DNA of 64,000 bases from Rhodovulum robiginosum (GTDB lineage: Bacteria > Pseudomonadota > Alphaproteobacteria > Rhodobacterales > Rhodobacteraceae). A model generated the notes under the pieces. That model ran no database searches, had not been told where the DNA came from, and was given only the letters and a program-made list of their open reading frames with translations. The DNA lies in NCBI RefSeq assembly GCF_003944755.1, contig NZ_RWGU01000048.1, positions 306,816 through 370,815 of the forward strand, in the 5' to 3' direction. Position numbers and translations under genes: made by a program. Of the stretch, positions 18,916-27,312 are shown one piece after another (position 1 is the stretch's first letter; each line of letters begins with the position of its first letter).

Positions 18916-20070
18916 ATGGTCATCGAGACTCCGGCGACGCGGCCGGCAAACCCGCGTTTTTCCTCTGGCCCCTGCGCCAAGATTCCCACCTTTACCCTCG
19001 ACAAGCTGAACGACGCCGCCCTCGGTCGGTCGCACCGCGCCGCGGTGGGCAAGGCCAAGCTGAAGGCCGCGATCGAGACCACGCGCGAGGTTCTCGGCGT
19101 GCCGGCCGACTACAGGATCGGCATCGTGCCGGCCTCCGATACCGGCGCGGTGGAAATGGCCATGTGGTCGCTTCTGGGCGCCCGCGGGGTCGAGATGCTT
19201 TCCTGGGAAAGCTTCGGCGCGGGCTGGGTGTCGGACGTGGTCAAGCAACTCAAGCTCGACGCCACCGTGCGCGAGGCCGGCTATGGCGAGATCGTCGATT
19301 TCGGCCAGGTGGATTTCGACAAGGACGTTGTCTTTACCTGGAACGGCACCACCTCGGGCGTGCGCCTGCCCAACGGAGACGCGATCCCGGCCGATCGCGA
19401 GGGCCTGACCATCTGCGACGCGACATCGGCCGCCTTTGCCCAGGACCTGCCCTGGGACAAGCTGGATGTGACCACCTTCAGCTGGCAGAAGGTGATGGGC
19501 GGCGAGGCCGCGCACGGCATGCTGATCCTGTCGCCCCGCGCGGTGGAGCGGCTGGAAAGCTACACCCCCGCCTGGCCGCTGCCGAAAATCTTTCGCCTGA
19601 CCAAGGGCGGCAAGCTGATTGAGGGCATCTTCGAGGGCGCCACGATCAACACCCCCTCCATGCTGGCGGTCGAGGACTACCTCGTCGCGCTCGACTGGGC
19701 CAAGGGCCTCGGCGGCCTGCCGGCGCTGATGGCCCGCGCCGATGCCAACGCCGCGGCGGTGCAGGCCTTCGTCGACGCCAGGGACTGGATCGAGAACCTC
19801 GCGGTCGATCCGGCGACGCGGTCCAACACCTCGGTCTGCCTGAAATTCACCGACGCGCGCATCGCCGACGGCGCGGCCTTTGCCAAGGCCGTGGCCAAGC
19901 GGCTGGAGGCCGAGGGCGTGGCGCTGGATGTCGGCGCCTATCGTGACGCGCCCCCGGGCCTCAGGATCTGGTGCGGCGCCACGGTCGAGACCTCGGACAT
20001 CGAGGCCTTGATGCCCTGGATCGAATGGGCCTTCGAGGCCGCGATCGCGGCGCAGACCGAAGCGGCCTGA
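18916..20070 (+). CDS. serC: Phosphoserine aminotransferase
   Basis: A PLP enzyme that converts 3-phosphohydroxypyruvate and glutamate to phosphoserine and 2-oxoglutarate (it can also serve pyridoxine synthesis). Of the 384 residues, the PLP lysine is K192 in [16 protein letters not shown], and [13 protein letters not shown] is the phosphate-binding region. It belongs to the alphaproteobacterial long SerC type. The ATG at 18916 follows GGAAGGA at a good distance. It is the first gene of serC-serA and is preceded by a structured leader, so the pair is probably controlled at the RNA level. Confidence 0.96.
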   Translation: MVIETPATRPANPRFSSGPCAKIPTFTLDKLNDAALGRSHRAAVGKAKLKAAIETTREVLGVPADYRIGIVPASDTGAVEMAMWSLLGARGVEMLSWESFGAGWVSDVVKQLKLDATVREAGYGEIVDFGQVDFDKDVVFTWNGTTSGVRLPNGDAIPADREGLTICDATSAAFAQDLPWDKLDVTTFSWQKVMGGEAAHGMLILSPRAVERLESYTPAWPLPKIFRLTKGGKLIEGIFEGATINTPSMLAVEDYLVALDWAKGLGGLPALMARADANAAAVQAFVDARDWIENLAVDPATRSNTSVCLKFTDARIADGAAFAKAVAKRLEAEGVALDVGAYRDAPPGLRIWCGATVETSDIEALMPWIEWAFEAAIAAQTEAA

Positions 20071-20078
20071 CCCAGCGC

Positions 20079-20133
20079 GGTGGGTTCACACCCGCCCCAC
20101 ATCGACGCGCCGTAGGGTGGGTGTAAACCCACC
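20079..20133. repeat. GTGGGTTnACACCC inverted repeat between serC and serA
   Basis: GGTGGGTTCACACCCGCCC (20079-20097) pairs with GGGTGGGTGTAAACCCACC (20115-20133) with two mismatches, and each arm is itself nearly palindromic. The right arm with its preceding GTA (GTAGGGTGGGT) resembles a dispersed intergenic repeat found in many proteobacteria. It lies within the serC-serA transcript and could form a stem in the RNA. Confidence 0.65.
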
Positions 20134-20168
20134 CTCGTTTCCCAGACAATCAGACAAGGACCATTGAC

Positions 20169-21764
20169 ATGGCCCCCAAAGTTCTCGTTTCCGACAAGCT
20201 GTCGCCGACCGCCGTGCAGATCTTCCGCGACCGCGGCATCGAGGTCGATTTCGAACCCGATCTCGGCAAGGACAAGGACCGGCTGGCCGAGGTGATCGGC
20301 CAGTATGACGGCCTCGCCATCCGCTCGGCCACCAAGGTGACCGAAAAGATCCTCGAGGCCGCCGAAAACCTCAAGGTCGTCGGCCGCGCCGGGATCGGCG
20401 TCGACAATGTCGACCTTCCGGCCGCCTCGAAAAAGGGTGTGATCGTGATGAACACGCCCTTCGGCAACTCGATCACCACTGCCGAGCACGCGATTTCCAT
20501 GATGATGGCGGTGGCGCGCCAGATCCCCGAGGCCAACGCCTCGACCCATGCCGGCAAGTGGGAGAAATCCCGCTTCATGGGGGTCGAGCTGACCGGCAAG
20601 ACGCTGGGCCTGATCGGCTGCGGCAATATCGGCTCTATCGTCGCCGACCGCGCCATCGGGCTCAAGATGAAGGTGCTCGCCTATGACCCCTTCCTCAGCC
20701 AGGAGCGTGCCGACAAGCTGGGCGTGCAGAAGGTTGAGCTCGACGAGGCCCTGAAGCGTGCCGATTTCATCACGCTCCATGTGCCGATGACCGAGAAAAC
20801 GGCCAACATCCTGTCGAAAGAGAACCTCGCCAAGACCAAGAAGGGCGTGCGCATCGTCAACTGCGCCCGCGGCGGGCTGGTCGACGAGGCCGCGCTGGCC
20901 GCGCTTTTGCAGGACGGCCATGTCGCGGGCGCGGCCTTCGACGTGTTTGCCGAGGAGCCGGCCAAGGACAACGTGCTGTTCAACCTGCCCAACGTGGTCG
21001 TCACGCCCCATCTCGGCGCCTCGACCAGCGAGGCGCAGGAGAACGTGGCCCTTCAGGTGGCCGAGCAGATGTCGGACTACCTGCTGACCGGCGCGGTGAC
21101 CAACGCGATCAACATGCCCTCGATCACCGCCGAAGAGGCCAAGGTGATGGGCCCGTGGATCGCGCTGGCGGGCCATCTGGGCGCCTTCGTCGGCCAGATG
21201 ACCGACGAGCCGATCAAGGCGATCAACATCCTGTATGACGGGGTGGCCGCCGAGATGAACACCGCGGCGCTGAACGCCTCGGCCATCTCCGGGGTGCTGA
21301 AACCGGCAAATCCCGAGATCAACATGGTCTCGGCGCCCATCGTGGCCAAGGAACGCGGTATCGCCATGTCGACCACGACGCAGGGCAAGTCGGGCACCTT
21401 CGACGGCTACGTCAAGCTGACCGTCGTGACCGCGACGCGCGAACGCTCCATAGCGGGCACCGTGTTTTCGGATGGCAAGCCGCGCTTCATCCAGATCAAG
21501 GGCATCAATATCGACGCCGAGATCGGCGAGCACATGCTCTACACCACCAACAAGGACGTCCCCGGCATCATCGGGGCGCTGGGCGCCACGATGGGGGCGC
21601 ATGGCGTGAACATCGCCAACTTTACCCTGGGCCGCACCAAGATCGGCGACAGCGCGATCGCGCTTTTGTATCTCGATCAGCCGATCCCGGCCCACGTGGT
21701 CGAAGAGCTCAAGGCCACCGGCCTGTTCCAGCAGGTGCGCCCGCTGGAATTCGAGGTCGGCTGA
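20169..21764 (+). CDS. serA: D-3-phosphoglycerate dehydrogenase
   Basis: Oxidises 3-phosphoglycerate to 3-phosphohydroxypyruvate with NAD, the first step of serine synthesis. It has 531 residues, the long form. The substrate and NAD domains hold RAGIGVDNVDL, GLIGCGNIGSIVADRA and NCARGGLVDEAAL. An intervening ASB domain follows, and a C-terminal ACT domain (HMLYTTNKDVPGIIGALGA onward) is the usual site for serine feedback. It lies 98 bases after serC in the same direction, with the inverted repeat between, so both steps are encoded together. Confidence 0.97.
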   Translation: MAPKVLVSDKLSPTAVQIFRDRGIEVDFEPDLGKDKDRLAEVIGQYDGLAIRSATKVTEKILEAAENLKVVGRAGIGVDNVDLPAASKKGVIVMNTPFGNSITTAEHAISMMMAVARQIPEANASTHAGKWEKSRFMGVELTGKTLGLIGCGNIGSIVADRAIGLKMKVLAYDPFLSQERADKLGVQKVELDEALKRADFITLHVPMTEKTANILSKENLAKTKKGVRIVNCARGGLVDEAALAALLQDGHVAGAAFDVFAEEPAKDNVLFNLPNVVVTPHLGASTSEAQENVALQVAEQMSDYLLTGAVTNAINMPSITAEEAKVMGPWIALAGHLGAFVGQMTDEPIKAINILYDGVAAEMNTAALNASAISGVLKPANPEINMVSAPIVAKERGIAMSTTTQGKSGTFDGYVKLTVVTATRERSIAGTVFSDGKPRFIQIKGINIDAEIGEHMLYTTNKDVPGIIGALGATMGAHGVNIANFTLGRTKIGDSAIALLYLDQPIPAHVVEELKATGLFQQVRPLEFEVG

Positions 21765-21784
21765 GCCGCGCTCCTTGAATCCCG

Positions 21785-21818
21785 AGGGGCCCCCGCCGCA
21801 TATCGGTGTGGGGCCCTT
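21785..21818 (+). terminator. serA terminator candidate
   Basis: GGGGCCCCC and GGGGCCC form the outer stem, with an inner CCG-CATAT-CGG. It is followed by TTGTCATGTTTTTG and ends 28 bases before the next gene. Confidence 0.55.
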
Positions 21819-21845
21819 GTCATGTTTTTGCGATAGGACCGCAGG

Positions 21846-22586
21846 ATGCGAAGCTATGCGATCGGCGATATCCACGGCCACCTGGACAAGCTTCTGGAGG
21901 TGCAGGACCGCGTGGCCGCCGACAAGGCGCAGGTGGGCGACCGGTACGCGCCGGTGGTGCATCTGGGCGATTTCGTCGATCGGGGGCCCGACTCGGCGGG
22001 CGTGCTGACGCATCTGGCCCGCGGCGTGGCCGCGGGCGCGCCCTGGGTTTTGATGAAGGGCAATCACGACCGGCTGATGCGGCTCTTCCTCTACGAAGAT
22101 CCGCGGCCCGACCCGGCGCGCCCCGGCGTGATTTGGCTGGACCGGTCGGTAGGCGGGCGCGAGACGCTGGCCTCTTACGGCATCGACGTCTCGCCCGACG
22201 TCCCGATTGCCGAGATCCACGCCCAGGCGCTGGCCCGCGTGCCGCAGGACCATGTCGATCTGCTTGACGCGCTCAAGCCCGGCTTTCGCTATGGGGGGGT
22301 GTTCTTTTGCCATGCGGGCATCCTGCCCGGCGTGGCACTGGAGGCCCAGATCGAGGACGACCTGATCTGGATCCGCGACCTGTTTCACATGGACCGCCGC
22401 GACCATGGCGCGCTGATCGTGCACGGCCACACGCCGATCAAGGCCGTCACCCATTACGGCAACCGGGTCAACCTCGACACAGGGGCCGCCTATGGCGGGC
22501 CGCTTTCGGCGGTGGTGATCGAGGGCGGCGCGGTCTTTGTGCTGACCGAAGACGGGCGCCGCCCGTTGTTGCCCAAGGGGCGTTGA
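21846..22586 (+). CDS. Calcineurin-like metallophosphoesterase (PrpA/PP1-like)
   Basis: A 246-residue phosphoesterase with all metal-binding motifs: GDIHG (D8, H10), GDFVDRGPDS (D42, R46), GNHD (N73-D75), a histidine in FFCHAG and HGHTP near residue 200. The order and spacing fit bacterial serine/threonine protein phosphatases of the PrpA type and diadenosine polyphosphatases, which cannot be told apart here. The substrate is unknown. It sits alone after the serA terminator and converges with the Hint gene (13-base gap). Confidence 0.88.
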   Translation: MRSYAIGDIHGHLDKLLEVQDRVAADKAQVGDRYAPVVHLGDFVDRGPDSAGVLTHLARGVAAGAPWVLMKGNHDRLMRLFLYEDPRPDPARPGVIWLDRSVGGRETLASYGIDVSPDVPIAEIHAQALARVPQDHVDLLDALKPGFRYGGVFFCHAGILPGVALEAQIEDDLIWIRDLFHMDRRDHGALIVHGHTPIKAVTHYGNRVNLDTGAAYGGPLSAVVIEGGAVFVLTEDGRRPLLPKGR

Positions 22587-22599
22587 TCGGCGCCCGCCC

Positions 22600-23394
22600 T
22601 CAGCGGTTGCGGATCTGCTCGAACTCGAAGGCGGTCAGGCGGGGCAGCGTCATCGGCCCGAAATCCGCCAGCGTCTCGACATGCGGAAAGAGCGACAGGA
22701 ACAGCGTCCGCGTGTCGAAATCCATCATCTCGCCGGCGGTCGGGCCGGGATGGAAGCTTTCGACCTCGACCCCGTTGGCCAGCAGGATCTGCTGTCCGGC
22801 AAGCGCCAGGTGAAAGACCGTCAGCGGTGCCGCCGGATTGACTGCAACGGTGCTGATCCCGTCGACAAAGGCGGTGGCGGGCGCGACGGCGGAGGGGCTG
22901 CCGAGCATATCCTCGCACCCCTCGTGGCGGAACAGCAGCCGCGCACGCGGCCCCAGCACCAGATCGGGGCTGGGCCGGCCAAATCCCATGCTGTCGGTGG
23001 TGAACCGGGTCAGGCGCAGCGCGTTTTCCGGTCGGTCGGGCAGGCGCGGGTAGAAGACGGTAGACCCCACCCACATCAATTGCCGCGCGCCGGCGGCTGT
23101 CTCGACCGCCATGCCGGGGTGCAGATCCTCGATGGCCACGGGGCCTGCGGGGGTTGCGATCAGCGTGCCGCGGGCAAAGGCCGCAAAGGCGTCTTCGAAG
23201 GCTGGCGTGGCGGGCGCCCGGCGGATGAAATCGACGACCTCGCCGGCGGCGGTGATCCCCGAGATCTCGTATCGGCGCATCAGCGGGGCAGAGCGTGGCG
23301 GGCGGCGGTCGCCGCGCGCTGCGGGAAACGCGCTGGATTTGGGCGCGGTGTAGTCCGCCACCATTTCGGCGGCGAAGATATCGGTGCGGGCCAT
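22600..23394 (-). CDS. Hint-domain protein (second in window)
   Basis: 264 residues from the ATG at 23394 (MARTDIFAAEMV); the frame is open further upstream, but that part is not protein-like. The Hint module runs from about residue 70 (FARGTLIATPAGPVAIEDLHPGMAVET) to 225 (LANGVEVESFHPG). Unlike the Hint protein at 9074 it has almost no N-terminal accessory domain. It also carries the HxxLxxxxxILANGVEVESFHPG block typical of the Rhodobacterales Hint family. The role is unknown; related proteins are often adhesin- or matrix-like and secreted. No signal peptide is evident. Confidence 0.82.
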   Translation of the reverse strand: MARTDIFAAEMVADYTAPKSSAFPAARGDRRPPRSAPLMRRYEISGITAAGEVVDFIRRAPATPAFEDAFAAFARGTLIATPAGPVAIEDLHPGMAVETAAGARQLMWVGSTVFYPRLPDRPENALRLTRFTTDSMGFGRPSPDLVLGPRARLLFRHEGCEDMLGSPSAVAPATAFVDGISTVAVNPAAPLTVFHLALAGQQILLANGVEVESFHPGPTAGEMMDFDTRTLFLSLFPHVETLADFGPMTLPRLTAFEFEQIRNR

Positions 23395-23567
23395 GCGATC
23401 AGTCCTTCCGGTCTGGTCACATCTGCAAAGGCCCCCACCCGGCTGCAGAGAGACCCCTACTGTTTGCCTTTTAGATACGGCCGATGTCAAAGCCTTTGAT
23501 CCATTCGCCGGTATTGCGCTTCAATCCCTGGGGCGCGGCCCGGTTTGTTGCGTTTTGGCCATCACGG

Positions 23568-23596
23568 TTGCCACATTTGCCACGCGATTGTGGCAG
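23568..23596. repeat. Three TTGCCAC half-sites, two forming a palindrome
   Basis: TGCCAC-GCGATT-GTGGCA at 23578-23595 is a perfect inverted repeat, preceded by one more direct TTGCCAC at 23568-23574. It lies between the end of the small basic protein gene and the start of the Hint gene, about 175 bases upstream of the latter, and could be an operator for it. Confidence 0.4.
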
Positions 23597-23605
23597 CCTG
23601 CCCGA

Positions 23606-23635
23606 ATCGAAAACCCCCGCCGAGGGGCGGAGGTT
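23606..23635 (-). terminator. Terminator of the 38-residue protein gene
   Basis: On the minus strand AACCTCCGCC, loop CCTC and GGCGGGGGTT form a ten-pair stem with one G-T pair. The stem runs into a TTTT tract (23608-23613). It starts 24 bases behind the stop codon at 23660. Confidence 0.75.
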
Positions 23636-23659
23636 TGCGGGTCGGCCGGCGGTGCGTGC

Positions 23660-23776
23660 TCAGGCGGCGGCGCGGCTCAGGCGACGCTTGCGCGCGCCGC
23701 GGTCCCACGGCAGCTGTACGGTGGTCTGTGCGGTTTCTTCCAGAACCCAGCTCATCCAGCGGCGCTTGGTTTTCAT
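23660..23776 (-). CDS. Small basic conserved-type protein, 38 residues
   Basis: The frame starts MKTKRRWMSWVLEETAQTTV, contains LPWDRGARKRR and ends SRAAA. It has a strong ribosome site (AAGGAGA, seven bases before the ATG) and a clean intrinsic terminator behind it, which together support a real gene. The protein is very basic, with tryptophans and no membrane segment or signal. Very short MKTKRRW-type proteins occur across Rhodobacteraceae and no function is known to me. It was found by reading the spacer, since it is too short for usual length cut-offs. Confidence 0.7.
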   Translation of the reverse strand: MKTKRRWMSWVLEETAQTTVQLPWDRGARKRRLSRAAA

Positions 23777-23929
23777 GTCTTTTCTCCTTGCTCTGCCTCT
23801 TCCGGCGCGTGTCTGGCCGGTGTTTCTACCGTCCCTCGGCCGTGACCGGCCTTGGGTACAGACTGGCAGGGGTTAGCGGCAGGTTTTGGGCAGGCGCGGG
23901 GCCGGATTCGGGCCTTGTCGCGCCGGGGG

Positions 23930-24685
23930 TCAAAGCCGGATGGCAGAGACCAGGCGCCCATAATCGGCCTCGCCCGCATGGACGCTGCGCCGGTAAGAAA
24001 AGAATCTCTGGGCGTCGGAATAAGTGCAATGCCGCGTCCACTGGGCCTGGCCCACGCCCGCCGCGCGCAGGCGGAAAAGGCCGAAGGCGGGCAGGTCGAA
24101 GAGCATACGGTCGCCTTGGCCCTGCGCGAAGAACCGGCCATAGGCCGACTCCGCGGCCATGAAGGTTTCGAAGAATTCGGGGCCCACCTCGTAGGCGCGC
24201 TGGCTGATCGTCGGACCGATCACGGCCACGGTGTCCTGCCGCCGGGCGCCCAGCGTTTCCATCGCGTCGAGCGTGGTTTCCAGCACACCGGCCAGCGTGC
24301 CGCGCCAGCCCGCATGGGCGGCGCCGATCACCCCCGCCGCGGCATCGGCGAACATCACCGGCTGGCAATCGGCGGTCAGGATCGCCAGAGCCAGCCCCGG
24401 CGTCGCCGTCACCATGGCATCGGCGCGCGGCGGCGTCTGCGGCGGCGCATCTAGGATGACAGCGTCGGCCGAATGGACCTGGTTGAGCGTGATCAGCTCT
24501 GCCGGGGCGACGCCCAAGGCGGTCGCCACGCGGGTGCGGTTGATGCGCACCACCTCCGAGAGGTCGGACGAGCCGTTGCCGCAGTTGAGCCCGGCGAAGA
24601 TCCCCGACGAGGCACCGCCGCGCCGGGTGAAAAACCCGTGGCGGAGCGGGGCGAGGGTGTCGGAGGTCAGGATTTCCAGCGTCAT
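23930..24685 (-). CDS. pgeF: Peptidoglycan editing factor PgeF (laccase-domain, YfiH family)
   Basis: A 251-residue multicopper-oxidase-like protein of the DUF152 fold. In E. coli PgeF removes wrongly inserted L-serine from UDP-MurNAc peptides. The conserved blocks are HGFFTRRGG, NQVHSADAV, TADCQPVMF and AAHAGWRG, which carry the metal-binding histidines and cysteine. The start at 24685 ([13 protein letters not shown]) overlaps the upstream gene's stop by four bases (ATGA). It is the last gene of lgt-midA-pgeF. In this family the older name polyphenol oxidase is also used. Confidence 0.93.
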   Translation of the reverse strand: MTLEILTSDTLAPLRHGFFTRRGGASSGIFAGLNCGNGSSDLSEVVRINRTRVATALGVAPAELITLNQVHSADAVILDAPPQTPPRADAMVTATPGLALAILTADCQPVMFADAAAGVIGAAHAGWRGTLAGVLETTLDAMETLGARRQDTVAVIGPTISQRAYEVGPEFFETFMAAESAYGRFFAQGQGDRMLFDLPAFGLFRLRAAGVGQAQWTRHCTYSDAQRFFSYRRSVHAGEADYGRLVSAIRL

Positions 24686-25746
24686 GGGCCGACTCCGGGC
24701 GGGGCGGGGCAGCCCTTGGGCACAAGGGCCAGCGTCTTGAAGAACGTTCCCATTTCCTGCGGATGGGTCAAGCGGCGATGTGCGGCGATATGACTTTCCA
24801 GCGCCGGGCCGGTCAGCCCGCGTGCCAGCGCCTGCGCCCGCGCGGTGATGCCCAGCCGTTCGAGGAACACGCCCTGGGGGGTCATGGGCCCGGCCTCGAC
24901 CCCCGCCGCGGCGCGGGCCAGCGCCTCGAAATCCACGTGGGCGGTCAGGTCGGCGGCACCGGGATGGGCCAGCACTGGCTCGGGTTTGTGGCCTCGCACC
25001 GCCTGCAGCGTGTCGCCCAGCGAATGCCAGCCGCCATAATCGACGATCAGCGCCGCGCCGCCATGGGCGGCGATCCGGGCCGCGAGCGTCGCGGCGATGG
25101 GCTCGGCCGCGGCGCAGGTCTCGACGATGTCGCCCGGTTCGGTGTCGTCCAGCCGGTGGTCGAGCGCGGCCAGGGGCGCCGGGGCCGACAGCCCGAGGGC
25201 CAGCGCGCCGTCCGCCAGCCCGACCTGCCGCTCGCGCCAGCCCGCCGCGTCGCGCTGGAACTGGCGGATCGGCAGCGCGTCGAAGAACTCGTTGGCGACC
25301 AGGAAAAGCGGTGCCTCGGGCAGGGCGCCGGCGCGGTCGGCCCAGGTCACGTCCAGCCCGGCGAGCGCGGCGCGCTGCGCGGCGCGCAGCACGGGCGAGC
25401 CCTCGACCAGATGCACGCGCATCGCGGCGTGAAACCCCGGCACGGCGCGGGTGGCGCGCAGAGCGTCGGCCATCAGCGTGCCACGGCCCGGCCCAAGCTC
25501 GGCCAGGGTAAAGGGCGACGGCGCGCCCTGGTCCATCCAGGCCTGCGCCAGCCACAGCCCGATCATCTCGCCGAACATCTGGCTGATCTCGGGGGCGGTG
25601 GTGAAATCGCCCGCCGCGCCGAACGGGTCGCGCGTGGTGTAATAGCCATGCGTGGGGTGCATCAGGCACTCGGCCATGTATTCGGCCAGGCTGATCGGCC
25701 CGGTGGCGGCGATGCGCCGGATCAGGATCTCGGCAAGCGGCGTCAT
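24682..25746 (-). CDS. MidA/NDUFAF7-type SAM-dependent methyltransferase
   Basis: 354 residues of the DUF185 family. The SAM-binding motif is [11 protein letters not shown] (near 85-95). Other family blocks are [29 protein letters not shown] at the N terminus, [16 protein letters not shown] and ALIVDYGG. Mitochondrial NDUFAF7 methylates an arginine of a complex I subunit. A similar role on bacterial complex I is plausible, but not shown by the sequence. It overlaps lgt by four bases at its start (ATGA) and pgeF by four at its end, so the three genes are translationally coupled. Confidence 0.9.
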   Translation of the reverse strand: MTPLAEILIRRIAATGPISLAEYMAECLMHPTHGYYTTRDPFGAAGDFTTAPEISQMFGEMIGLWLAQAWMDQGAPSPFTLAELGPGRGTLMADALRATRAVPGFHAAMRVHLVEGSPVLRAAQRAALAGLDVTWADRAGALPEAPLFLVANEFFDALPIRQFQRDAAGWRERQVGLADGALALGLSAPAPLAALDHRLDDTEPGDIVETCAAAEPIAATLAARIAAHGGAALIVDYGGWHSLGDTLQAVRGHKPEPVLAHPGAADLTAHVDFEALARAAAGVEAGPMTPQGVFLERLGITARAQALARGLTGPALESHIAAHRRLTHPQEMGTFFKTLALVPKGCPAPPGVGP

Positions 25747-26630
25747 GCCCGCCGGCGCGCGATCGCCAGAAAGATCAGCCCGACCGCCACCATCGGCAGC
25801 GACAGCAGCTGGCCCTGCGTCAGGCCGATGCCGTCCCAGTGCACCGCATAGCCCATCGGGTTGTCCGGCGCGACGAACTGGAAATCGGCCTGCCGGAAGA
25901 ATTCGACGCAAATCCGCGCCAGCCCGTAGCCGATGAAGAACACGCCCGCGACCCATCCCGGCCGCTTGAGCGCATCGCGCCGCCAGGCAAGCCACAGCAC
26001 CACCGCACCCAGCACGAGCCCCTCGAGCGCGGCCTCGTAAAGTTGCGAGGGGTGGCGGGCGCAAGGCACCTGGTCCCAGCCAGGGCAGTATTGCGCCAGC
26101 TCGCCCGGAAACACGACCGCCCAGGGCACGTCGGACGGGCGGCCCCAGAGCTCGGCATTGATGAAATTGGCGATGCGGCCGAACAACAGCCCCGGCGGCG
26201 TGGCCATCGCCAGCGCGTCGGAGGCCGAAAGAAGCGGAATGCCATTGTGCCGCGTGAACAGCACCAGCGCCACAATCACCCCCAGGAGGCCGCCGTGAAA
26301 GGCCATGCCGCCCTGCCAGAGCATCGGGATCTCCCAAGGGTGGCTCAGGTAATGCCCCGGCTTGTAGAAGATGACAAAGCCCAGCCGCCCGCCGAGGATC
26401 ACGCCCAGGATCACCCAGGTCAGCAATTGCTCGACCTGCGCGGGCGTCATCGGCGCCTGGTCGCCGGGCCAGAGCCGCGGTGCCTTGACCGCCGCCACCA
26501 CCAGGCGCCAGCCCAGCAACAGCCCCGCGATATAGGCCAGCGCGTACCAGCGCAGGGCGAACTCGATGCCGAAGAGCGACACCGAGAACAACTCGGGGCT
26601 GAGGTCGGGGAAATTCAGGATGGCCTGCAT
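25743..26630 (-). CDS. lgt: Prolipoprotein diacylglyceryl transferase
   Basis: Transfers diacylglycerol from phosphatidylglycerol to the lipobox cysteine of prolipoproteins, in the inner membrane. The 295 residues have about seven membrane segments. Signature elements are [11 protein letters not shown] (H112) and [15 protein letters not shown] (R152, N155, E160). The first gene of lgt-midA-pgeF. A plus-strand gene (ubiK) diverges from it with an 82-base spacer that must hold both promoters. Confidence 0.96.
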   Translation of the reverse strand: MQAILNFPDLSPELFSVSLFGIEFALRWYALAYIAGLLLGWRLVVAAVKAPRLWPGDQAPMTPAQVEQLLTWVILGVILGGRLGFVIFYKPGHYLSHPWEIPMLWQGGMAFHGGLLGVIVALVLFTRHNGIPLLSASDALAMATPPGLLFGRIANFINAELWGRPSDVPWAVVFPGELAQYCPGWDQVPCARHPSQLYEAALEGLVLGAVVLWLAWRRDALKRPGWVAGVFFIGYGLARICVEFFRQADFQFVAPDNPMGYAVHWDGIGLTQGQLLSLPMVAVGLIFLAIARRRA

Positions 26631-26712
26631 GGCTGCCTCTCTGCCTACCGCGCTGCGGCGAAGTCAAGCTTGAGCTTGCCGCGCCTGCGGCCCATATAAG
26701 GGGCGAATGTAA

Positions 26713-26973
26713 ATGTCAGAGGCCGCCATGCAGACCCAGAACAAATTTCTCGACGACATGTCCAAGCTGATGACCAACGCGATGGGCGTGGCCCAGGGCG
26801 CGCGGGACGAGGCCGAGACGGCGATGAAGAGCATGATCGACCGTTGGCTGGCCGACCGCGATTTCGTGACCCGCGAAGAGTTCGACGCGGTGCGCGCCAT
26901 GGCCCAGAAGGCGCGCGAAGAGAACGAGGCGCTGAAAGCGCGCATCGACGCGCTGGAGGCCGCGGCCAAGTAA
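26713..26973 (+). CDS. ubiK: UbiK-family accessory factor (BMFP domain)
   Basis: An 86-residue protein of the YqiC/UbiK family, which assists the ubiquinone biosynthesis complex; related Brucella BMFP has membrane-fusogenic activity. The N-terminal half is amphipathic (LDDMSKLMTNAMGVAQGARDEAE), and the C-terminal half is a coiled coil (VTREEFDAVRAMAQKAREENEALKARI). The start may be 26713 (MSEAAMQTQ) or 26728. It is followed by a strong terminator. Confidence 0.9.
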   Translation: MSEAAMQTQNKFLDDMSKLMTNAMGVAQGARDEAETAMKSMIDRWLADRDFVTREEFDAVRAMAQKAREENEALKARIDALEAAAK

Positions 26974-26997
26974 CGGCCCGACCCGATTTTCTGCGCG

Positions 26998-27034
26998 AGG
27001 GGCGCGTCCGGGAAAACCGGGCGCGCCCCTTTGC
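26998..27034 (+). terminator. ubiK terminator
   Basis: GGGGCGCGTCCGG and CCGGGCGCGCCCC form a 13-position stem with one mismatch around GAAAA, followed by TTT. It lies 25 bases behind the stop codon. Confidence 0.75.
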
Positions 27035-27061
27035 ATTCGCCGGACGCGCCTGCGGCGCGGG

Positions 27062-27085
27062 TGGGTATTTTTGCCAAGAAGAAGC
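27062..27085 (+). repeat. Intergenic repeat, copy 3 (GGGTATTTTTGCCAAGAAGAAG)
   Basis: Same family as 3777-3803, but with TTTTTGCCA in place of TTTTCGGCCA. It lies 28 bases behind the ubiK terminator and is unpaired. Confidence 0.7.
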
Positions 27086-27263
27086 GGGCAGGGCGCGCGT
27101 TGGGGGCGCGCGCGCCACGCCTACGAGCCGTGAACGCGCCTACAACATGTTGCGGGCTGGCGCGAAGCTGTCACAAAAATACTGCTTTACAGGCGCGGCC
27201 ATTGCCGACACGATATTTAGTGAGGCCGCATGTTTTTCATGCCGGACCTAGAGCAGGCACCTA

Positions 27264-27293
27264 AGCCTTGTGGGCTGCCACCCACGCAAGGCT
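27264..27293 (+). other. Leader hairpin upstream of the YbjN-like gene
   Basis: AGCCTTGTGGG and CCCACGCAAGGCT pair over 11 positions with a two-base bulge and a six-base loop (CTGCCA). It lies 20 bases before the start codon, in the expected 5' untranslated RNA, and has no T tract. A structured leader or protein-binding site is possible. Confidence 0.4.
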
Positions 27294-27312
27294 ACAACCA
27301 AAGAGGCCGGGC

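Larger units (their letters stand above)
26974..27312. other. Intergenic region between ubiK and the YbjN-like gene
   Basis: 339 bases. It holds the ubiK terminator (26998-27034), repeat copy 3 (27062-27085), a lower-GC stretch at 27165-27235 that looks like a promoter area, and a leader hairpin (27264-27293). No convincing gene was found; a frame from the ATG at 27230 overlaps the next gene in another frame and lacks protein-like composition. Confidence 0.6.

Noticed and set aside
19938..22454. An 838-codon open frame on the minus strand over serA and the phosphatase gene
   Set aside because: Both genes on the plus strand are certain, and the antisense text is of the same low-information type.
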